Shown one piece after another: positions 34,871-39,240 of a DNA stretch of 39,240 nucleotides. The position numbers were made by a program, and so were the translations under genes. How positions within the stretch are numbered: the stretch's first letter is position 1; every line of letters starts with the position of its first letter. The DNA comes from Pukyongia sp. (lineage in GTDB: Bacteria > Bacteroidota > Bacteroidia > Flavobacteriales > Flavobacteriaceae): positions 1 through 39,240 of the forward strand of contig JASBSY010000008.1 in NCBI GenBank assembly GCA_030148705.1. The letters are read 5' to 3'. The notes beneath the pieces were generated by a model, which saw only the letters and a list, made by a program, of their open reading frames with translations, ran no database searches and was not told where the DNA came from.

Positions 34871-35630
34871 TTATTGTTTGTGACAGGAACTTTTGGGTTG
34901 TTGTGTGCTGGCTTTTATTCCATAATGTTCCAACCAAGCCAGGGGTTCAGTCAGATTATGTTTATTAAATTCTAAATGTATTACTCGTCTTTTCTTTCCG
35001 TTCGTTGTTCTGTTCGAAGCGTGTAAAGTCAGAGGTTTCATTAACATTACTCCCCCCTTTTTCAACTTCACAAACATATTCGTCTTCTGTATTCCAATCT
35101 TTCAAGTCAGCCCGAACTATTCCTTTCAGATGAGATCTCGGAATTACTTTTAGAGCTCCATTATTCCTATCAGTTTTATCCAGGTGAATTCTAATTGTTA
35201 TGGTGTCTTCTAAGATCTCAATTGGTGGTTGAACTCCATATTGACCTTTTTTGAAAGTCCAATTTGTGTAGTTTTTAAGGTCTGATTTTTTGTCTACGGA
35301 AATGCTTAAATCTTGATGGTAAGCAACAAACCAATTGGATTGGCTAGGCTTATCGAAATATATTGCTTTGGTAATAAAATAATCAGATTCGGAAAGGTCA
35401 GAAAGTAATTCAATTAGCCTTTTATTAAACAACAACTCACTCAATCCAGGCACTTTTTTGAATAATTGCCTGATAGCAAACAAATCTTTTGTTTTCATAA
35501 ATGAATTTTCGTTTTGTTCCGCTTTTTCTATGCAAGATAAAATTTGATTGATCTCGTAATCTGAATACAACTTAGCAACAATCGAGTATCCGTTCTCTTG
35601 AAGTTCTATCTTGTTCTTTTGAAAATTCAT
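34871..35630 (-). pseudogene. Phytanoyl-CoA dioxygenase-like gene, frameshifted in a G6 run
   Basis: The reading frame from ATG 35630 (MNFQKNKIELQENGYSIVAK) carries the 2OG-oxygenase iron motif HQD (His105/Asp107 in VAYHQDLSISVD) up to EVEKGG, then loses the frame. In the next frame the family ending continues: GGVMLMKPLTLHASNRTTNG with the distal His, then RRVIHLEF and a normal stop at 34873-34871. Removing one G from the G6 run at 35052-35057 joins both into a full protein of about 252 residues. Without it, the product lacks the third iron ligand and the 2OG-binding Arg. First cassette of the array; an ATG at 35645 is less likely. Confidence 0.8.
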
Positions 35631-35645
35631 TTTTTTCTTACCCAT

Positions 35646-35770
35646 AACTCTCGCGTCTATGCCGGCTTAAGCCGGATAAGCGAACCGCAGCTGTAATAAA
35701 GATACATTTTTTTGGAAATTAAGGCCTTTAGGCTGCCCTTAATCAGGTTATGGTGCCATAGCCGAAGTTG
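35646..35770 (-). repeat. Cassette-array repeat, copy A (125 bp)
   Basis: On the plus strand it begins AACTCTCGCGTCTATGCCGG and ends CATAGCCGAAGTTG. It shares with copies B, C and D the blocks AACTC, CTATGCCGG, GATACAT-T-run-GGAAATT, and GGTTATGG-ATAGCCGAAG. It lies 15 bp from the start of the PhyH-like gene and 7 bp from the stop of the gene at 35778. With B it also shares GCAGCTGTAATAAAG, so A and B are one subtype. Confidence 0.9.
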
Positions 35771-35777
35771 TCCTTAG

Positions 35778-36563
35778 TTATTTTTTGGATTTAACGTTAT
35801 AAACCTCCTTAAATTTAATTTCGGCTGTATAATCTGGTAAATCAGACTTATTCTTTTGTTTCGATAATATTTTAATCTTATTATCCGCTAAAATAGCCTT
35901 TGTGATTCTATAGATAGTTTCTTTGAGAGGATTCTCAACAAATGTAATTCCGATATGGTTTGGTAGTTCGCTCTCTTTTTTATTCACAGTTTGATTCTCC
36001 GTTAAGTAACCATATCTTTTTTCACCATTTGGCAGAGAATATTCATATCTAATAGATGCTAATTTTTTTCGATTAGGAATATCACTGAATGGAATTTTTA
36101 AATCAAAATTATTATCCAATTCCATTTTGCGTTTGACGACCTGCAAATCCGCTTCATAATCATAGACGAATTGTATTTCAACATTTTTGTTAGATAATTT
36201 TGAATTTTTGTCAGTTCGAAAAATTAATAGATAAAATTTGTTCTCAATTTTGTTCGAAAATGTAAATCGTGCATCATTTTCAACAACTTCGTAGTGGTCG
36301 GTAAAAATGAGTGTGTCATTTTTCCTTTCCCAAGTTCCATTATACTCTCTCCAGGAAAAGCAACTCGATGGCATTGGAAAACTCCGAAATACAAATTCTG
36401 TTTGTGATTTAAGAGTGATTTCGCTAATTCGTTCATCCCAATCTAATCCGATTTCAGAAGTATCATCTACTCTTTCATTATTCACAAATGTAATAGGTGT
36501 ATTCTGTCCAAAAACAGAATGTCCAATCATGAGTGAAAATATTATTGCAAAGATGTTCTTCAT
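35778..36563 (-). CDS. Secreted hypothetical protein (cassette gene 2)
   Basis: 261 residues with a signal peptide (MKNIFAIIFSLMIGHSVFGQ). The mature part is rich in beta strands and charged residues, e.g. WREYNGTWERKNDTLIFTDH, a pattern seen in lipocalin-like beta barrels of Bacteroidota, but no family is certain. It fills the space between two array repeats: stop 7 bp from copy A and start 10 bp from copy B, so almost no spacer of its own remains for a promoter. AT-rich compared with genes left of 28 kb. Confidence 0.65.
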   Translation of the reverse strand: MKNIFAIIFSLMIGHSVFGQNTPITFVNNERVDDTSEIGLDWDERISEITLKSQTEFVFRSFPMPSSCFSWREYNGTWERKNDTLIFTDHYEVVENDARFTFSNKIENKFYLLIFRTDKNSKLSNKNVEIQFVYDYEADLQVVKRKMELDNNFDLKIPFSDIPNRKKLASIRYEYSLPNGEKRYGYLTENQTVNKKESELPNHIGITFVENPLKETIYRITKAILADNKIKILSKQKNKSDLPDYTAEIKFKEVYNVKSKK

Positions 36564-36573
36564 AATTGTAGGG

Positions 36574-36697
36574 AACTCGCGCGGCTATGCCGGTATTACC
36601 CAGGCAAGCGAACCGCAGCTGTAATAAAGATACATTTTTTTGGAAATTGAGGGCTTATGGCTGCCATAAAAGAGGTTAGGCGGTATAGGCGATGTCG
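36574..36697 (-). repeat. Cassette-array repeat, copy B (124 bp)
   Basis: Begins AACTCGCGCGGCTATGCCGG (plus strand) and ends TATAGGCGATGTCG. It is the most diverged at its right end. CTATGCCGG (left arm) still pairs with CGGTATAG (36682-36689) because both sides changed together. GTTAGGC at 36675-36681 fits the integron core GTTRRRY, but only in this copy. The subtype block GCAGCTGTAATAAAG is shared with A. Confidence 0.88.
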
Positions 36698-36722
36698 GCT
36701 ACTGTTTATATTCTCTTAAGAC

Positions 36723-37238
36723 TTAAGGATCATAGAACATCCATTTAGGACCTTGACTATCTTTATACCAATGTGGTTGATCTTCTGAGTCAATGTAATA
36801 GACTAATTCGAAATCGTCTAAATTTTTTTGTTTAAGATTATGATAGGTAAAGCTTTCTTTTAATTGAGGATATTCAAAGTCGTAATTTAAAAGATTAATT
36901 GGAAACTCATTATTATCAATTTTATACGTATAAACATATGATACAATGTTTGAAGCTTCTTCTTTTAATTTTATTAGGTGATTAGTTTTAACGATGTACT
37001 GTGGTATAACAAATGCCGCGATTGCGAGCATAGTTAAAAGTGAGGCAAGTTTCTCTCGAAAGCATAAAAATATTAATGGTACTACATTAAGAGATATTTT
37101 GAAAAACAAACCAAATGTGTAGTCTGAAACGAAAAGTTGATTAGCTGATTTGTATATCAATAATTCAATAATGAGCAATAGTGTTAAAAGTAGAAATAAC
37201 TGAAAATTACTGGACGAAAAAATCCTTTTACTCATCAT
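36723..37238 (-). CDS. Hypothetical membrane protein (cassette gene 3)
   Basis: 171 residues from ATG 37238 (MMSKRIFSSSNFQLFLLLTL); a longer ORF would need a TTG inside the repeat edge. Three hydrophobic helices occupy the first ~85 residues, followed by a soluble C-terminal half (KIDNNEFPINLLNYDFEYPQ ... HWYKDSQGPKWMFYDP). I do not recognise the family. Its start lies 16 bp from copy C and its stop 25 bp from copy B. Confidence 0.65.
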   Translation of the reverse strand: MMSKRIFSSSNFQLFLLLTLLLIIELLIYKSANQLFVSDYTFGLFFKISLNVVPLIFLCFREKLASLLTMLAIAAFVIPQYIVKTNHLIKLKEEASNIVSYVYTYKIDNNEFPINLLNYDFEYPQLKESFTYHNLKQKNLDDFELVYYIDSEDQPHWYKDSQGPKWMFYDP

Positions 37239-37254
37239 CTTAAAAATGTTTGCC

Positions 37255-37379
37255 AACTCTCGTGTCTATGCCGGCTTTACCTGGGCAAGCGGACCGCTTT
37301 TAAGTTAAAGATACATTTTTTTGGAAATTGAGCGGCTCATGCTGTCATCAAACAGGTTATGGTATTATAGCCGAAGTTG
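37255..37379 (-). repeat. Cassette-array repeat, copy C (125 bp)
   Basis: Begins AACTCTCGTGTCTATGCCGG and ends TATAGCCGAAGTTG on the plus strand. In this copy the outer arms extend to a perfect 7-bp inverted repeat, GCCAACT (37252-37258) and AGTTGGC (37375-37381), followed inward by CTAT/ATAG and ACCTG/CAGGT. It shares GCTTTTAAGTTAAAG with copy D. It ends 9 bp before the stop of the gene at 37389. Confidence 0.9.
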
Positions 37380-37388
37380 GCGGAACTT

Positions 37389-38492
37389 TTATTTTTTAAT
37401 TCTCCGATGTGAATCAATATATGATTCAAAGTCCTTTATTAGAACATCATCTTCCCTCAAATAGAGAAATCTTTTGAAAGGAGGCATCCCTATAAAATTA
37501 TAATAGTCTATCTCATAAATATCATCTTTGAAAAGGTTCAAATCTATGAAGTTTATATATTCAAATTCGTCAATTGGAATTTTCTGGTAATTTGATGCTT
37601 GATATGTGTCTTCTAAAAAATCCTTAATGTAAAACATAAATAAATTTGGATTGATAAAAACGAAAAGATCATTACTCCCTATTTCATTAACGGATTGGAT
37701 CGAATAAACTTGTTGTACGGAGTCTATGATGGTTTCTTTATTATCGTGACCTTCAAAAATGTGATATTTATTGTTTTTAAAAAAATATGAGTGATATACC
37801 TTATATCTGCTTATAGAGTCTTTTTCGCGGTAAATTTTATTTTTGAGGACTTTATCAATTTCTTTGGAAGCCCTTTTAGCAATAGAATTAATTTTATTTT
37901 CTGGGATTGATTTAAGTCTGTAATAGGAATTTGACAAATAACTTTCCAAGTTAGTAGTTACACTTGTTTCTTTTATGTCATCAGGATTCTCAATAGCATA
38001 TTTAATTAATTTCAGGGTATGTTCAACTTCGAAGTGGAAACCAAAATGTCTAACTATAATTTTATCTACGCTATTAATAGGTTCAATAAGCGTAATCTCT
38101 TTTAGAAGTTTTCCTTGATAATTTATAGTATCAGATAATCGTACACCTTCATGGACTATTTGGTTAAATACGGTATCGCGTTTTAAAGTGTAATAACTAA
38201 TCCAATCATAATTGCCTGAGTCGATGCTCAAAAAACTTAACTGTTTTCCTTCATAGTAATGCCCATAATCGTGTATAAAATCTAATAAGATTGGTTTTGT
38301 GTAATTCTGATTCTTGCAAAGTAAAGCAGCATATTGGCCTATAATTTTGGCATTTTCAATTTCCTCAAATAAAAAGCCAGTTCTAAATCGAACAGTAACA
38401 TTTTCGTATTGATATATATAATCTTTATCCGAATGACTCCAAGAAGTCAATGAAATTAAAATAAATACTATTGTAATTAATTTTTTCATCAA
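37389..38492 (-). CDS. Secreted hypothetical protein (cassette gene 4)
   Basis: 367 residues with a signal peptide (MMKKLITIVFILISLTSWSH). The rest is rich in Tyr, Asp, Lys and Ile, with no recognised motif. Notable segments are LLDFIHDYGHYYEGKQLSFL and HFGFHFEVEHTLKLIKYAIE, His-rich parts that could bind metal, but this is speculative. It is the longest cassette ORF here, flanked by copies C and D at 9 and 8 bp. No relative elsewhere in the window. Confidence 0.65.
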   Translation of the reverse strand: MMKKLITIVFILISLTSWSHSDKDYIYQYENVTVRFRTGFLFEEIENAKIIGQYAALLCKNQNYTKPILLDFIHDYGHYYEGKQLSFLSIDSGNYDWISYYTLKRDTVFNQIVHEGVRLSDTINYQGKLLKEITLIEPINSVDKIIVRHFGFHFEVEHTLKLIKYAIENPDDIKETSVTTNLESYLSNSYYRLKSIPENKINSIAKRASKEIDKVLKNKIYREKDSISRYKVYHSYFFKNNKYHIFEGHDNKETIIDSVQQVYSIQSVNEIGSNDLFVFINPNLFMFYIKDFLEDTYQASNYQKIPIDEFEYINFIDLNLFKDDIYEIDYYNFIGMPPFKRFLYLREDDVLIKDFESYIDSHRRIKK

Positions 38493-38500
38493 ACATTGCC

Positions 38501-38625
38501 AACTCGCGCGTCTATGCCGGCTTTACCCGGTCAAGTGAACCGCTTTTAAGTTAAAGATACATCTTTTTGGAAATTGAATGCTTCCGGCTGCCAAAAGCCA
38601 GGTAATGGTACCATAGCCGATGTTG
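38501..38625 (-). repeat. Cassette-array repeat, copy D (125 bp)
   Basis: Begins AACTCGCGCGTCTATGCCGG and ends CATAGCCGATGTTG on the plus strand. The stem CTATG/CATAG and TTACC/GGTAA with equal 6-nt spacing on both sides is clearest here. It shares GCTTTTAAGTTAAAG with copy C. Start of gene 4 is 8 bp to the left; stop of gene 5 is 11 bp to the right. Confidence 0.9.
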
Positions 38626-38636
38626 CCAGTAGTTTT

Positions 38637-39240
38637 TTATTCATAGTCAACCATTTTTAATTCTTCACAATTTATGTGTGTCGAAACAGTTTTGGATTCC
38701 ACCTGATTAAATTCCATTACCTTTTTCCAAATTCCGTTGTTATTTCTGTAAAGTCCTGTAAATCCATTTCCGTTACAACGTCTTTTTTTAAATACAGAAA
38801 GTATTGCATATTTTTTGTTTTCTGAATATATTGGTTTAGAATAATGAAAATAAACAGTCTCTTCCGGATTGTTTTTATCATCCATTTTCCAACTTTCAAC
38901 AAAGTCCGCATATAGTTTTTTATTGTTCCAAATTCTGTTTTTACTCCACAACCATTTCTTTTTTAGTATTAAGGTATATGGCTCTTTATTTTCGATTAGA
39001 CTATCATATTTTTTTTGGTCAATGTTGTATTTGACAAATTTTATTTTTTTAGTTTGTGGTGGTGACAAAATGTGATTGTAATTATATTCGTCAGAAACCA
39101 ATTTTGCTTCATTCAGATTATAATTTTTCCAGTTAACAGTTTCATTCTTTGGTTGTGTATTGATAAAGTTTTCTGGAAAGTCCTTGTCAACCATTTTTAA
39201 TTCTCGAATTTGATAATTTTGTAATGAATCATCTATTTTT
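38637..39240 (-). CDS. Hypothetical protein (cassette gene 5, partial at window edge)
   Basis: The frame stays open through the right edge: 16 further codons upstream of the first Met (39194) contain no stop, so the true start is outside the window. The visible part is charged and beta-rich, with KKYAILSVFKKRRCNGNGFT followed by GLYRNNNGIWKKVMEFN, a pattern of unnamed Bacteroidota proteins. A 19-bp sequence, GTCAACCATTTTTAATTCT, occurs at both 38646-38664 and 39186-39204, exactly 540 bp apart and in frame, coding for ELKMVD each time. It may mark a tandem duplication. Confidence 0.6.
   Translation of the reverse strand, partial: KIDDSLQNYQIRELKMVDKDFPENFINTQPKNETVNWKNYNLNEAKLVSDEYNYNHILSPPQTKKIKFVKYNIDQKKYDSLIENKEPYTLILKKKWLWSKNRIWNNKKLYADFVESWKMDDKNNPEETVYFHYSKPIYSENKKYAILSVFKKRRCNGNGFTGLYRNNNGIWKKVMEFNQVESKTVSTHINCEELKMVDYE

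Noticed and set aside
34871-35077. Separate 68-residue gene on the minus strand
   Set aside because: Its sequence (MLMKPLTLHAS, RRVIHLEF) is the end of the phytanoyl-CoA-dioxygenase family. It is the second half of the frameshifted gene.
35646-38625. Canonical attC sites of a class 1-type or Vibrio-type integron
   Set aside because: Only copy B contains a GTTRRRY core (GTTAGGC at 36675), and the terminal positions do not give RYYYAAC/GTTRRRY in the others. No integrase is in the window. I therefore call them attC-like elements only.
35646-38625. MITE or insertion sequence remnants
   Set aside because: No flanking target-site duplications seen, always the same orientation, and always placed exactly between stop and start of single genes. 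A MITE origin is not fully excluded.
1-39240. tRNA, rRNA, transposase and integrase genes
   Set aside because: No cloverleaf, rRNA block, DDE transposase or tyrosine/serine recombinase motif was recognised on either strand by reading; a tool-based scan was not possible.

Overview
The window looks like a chromosome segment from a marine-type member of the Flavobacteriaceae (Bacteroidota). The evidence is: C-terminal sorting domains of the type IX secretion system on three secreted proteins (ends at 135, 24312 and 34863); two DUF6090 proteins; the THX-type small ribosomal protein; a DUF1800/DUF1501 pair; starts without Shine-Dalgarno sequences; and two close matches to the Bacteroidota -7 box TAnnTTTG. 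No rRNA, tRNA, CRISPR array, transposase or integrase was seen.

Layout. 1-480: tail of a secreted protein, a strong terminator, and a two-gene unit for a small basic protein and THX joined by TAATG. 599-3924: a lone PabA/TrpG amidotransferase, divergent from the DUF1800-DUF1501 pair. 3973-7992: a MarR regulator and YceI protein (with palindromic operator candidates at the MarR start), divergent from an envelope thiol/sulfur cluster (TlpA-like lipoprotein, redoxin, two rhodaneses) and two small unknown genes. 8267-10429: a 720-residue secreted protein with YwqK/MORN-type repeats at both ends, an alanine/glutamate-rich coiled coil and a LysM domain. 10578-17208: a run of mostly minus-strand genes (DUF2306, beta-propeller lipoprotein, DUF6090, YceI lipoprotein, intradiol-dioxygenase-like lipoprotein, DUF1801, VOC, SnoaL-like, CPBP protease). 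17293-17844: a DUF4256 gene broken by one amber codon. 18056-28636: a membrane AraC regulator, a PagL-like outer-membrane enzyme, a TolB_N/TPR membrane protein, an FG-GAP secreted protein, RidA, DUF4242, an ArsR/AHSA1 pair and a 2OG-Fe(II) oxygenase, with several long gene-free stretches.

28641-39240 is accessory in character. It ends in the most interesting feature: from about 34.87 kb to the right edge, five consecutive minus-strand genes are separated by four copies of a 124-125 bp element (35646, 36574, 37255, 38501). Each copy nearly fills the space between one gene's stop and the next gene's start. Every unit is one ORF plus one element. The element starts with AAC, ends with GTT in three of the four copies, and can fold into an imperfect long hairpin. 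This is the layout of an integron-like gene-cassette array, but the sites are not canonical attC sites and no integrase is in the window. The cassette proteins are a phytanoyl-CoA-dioxygenase-like enzyme (frameshifted in a G6 run) and four unrecognised proteins, most of them secreted or membrane-bound.

Three genes carry single-base lesions: DUF4256 nonsense, PhyH-like frameshift in G6, and a small unknown gene frameshifted in A4. These are either real decay or consensus errors; raw reads would settle which.
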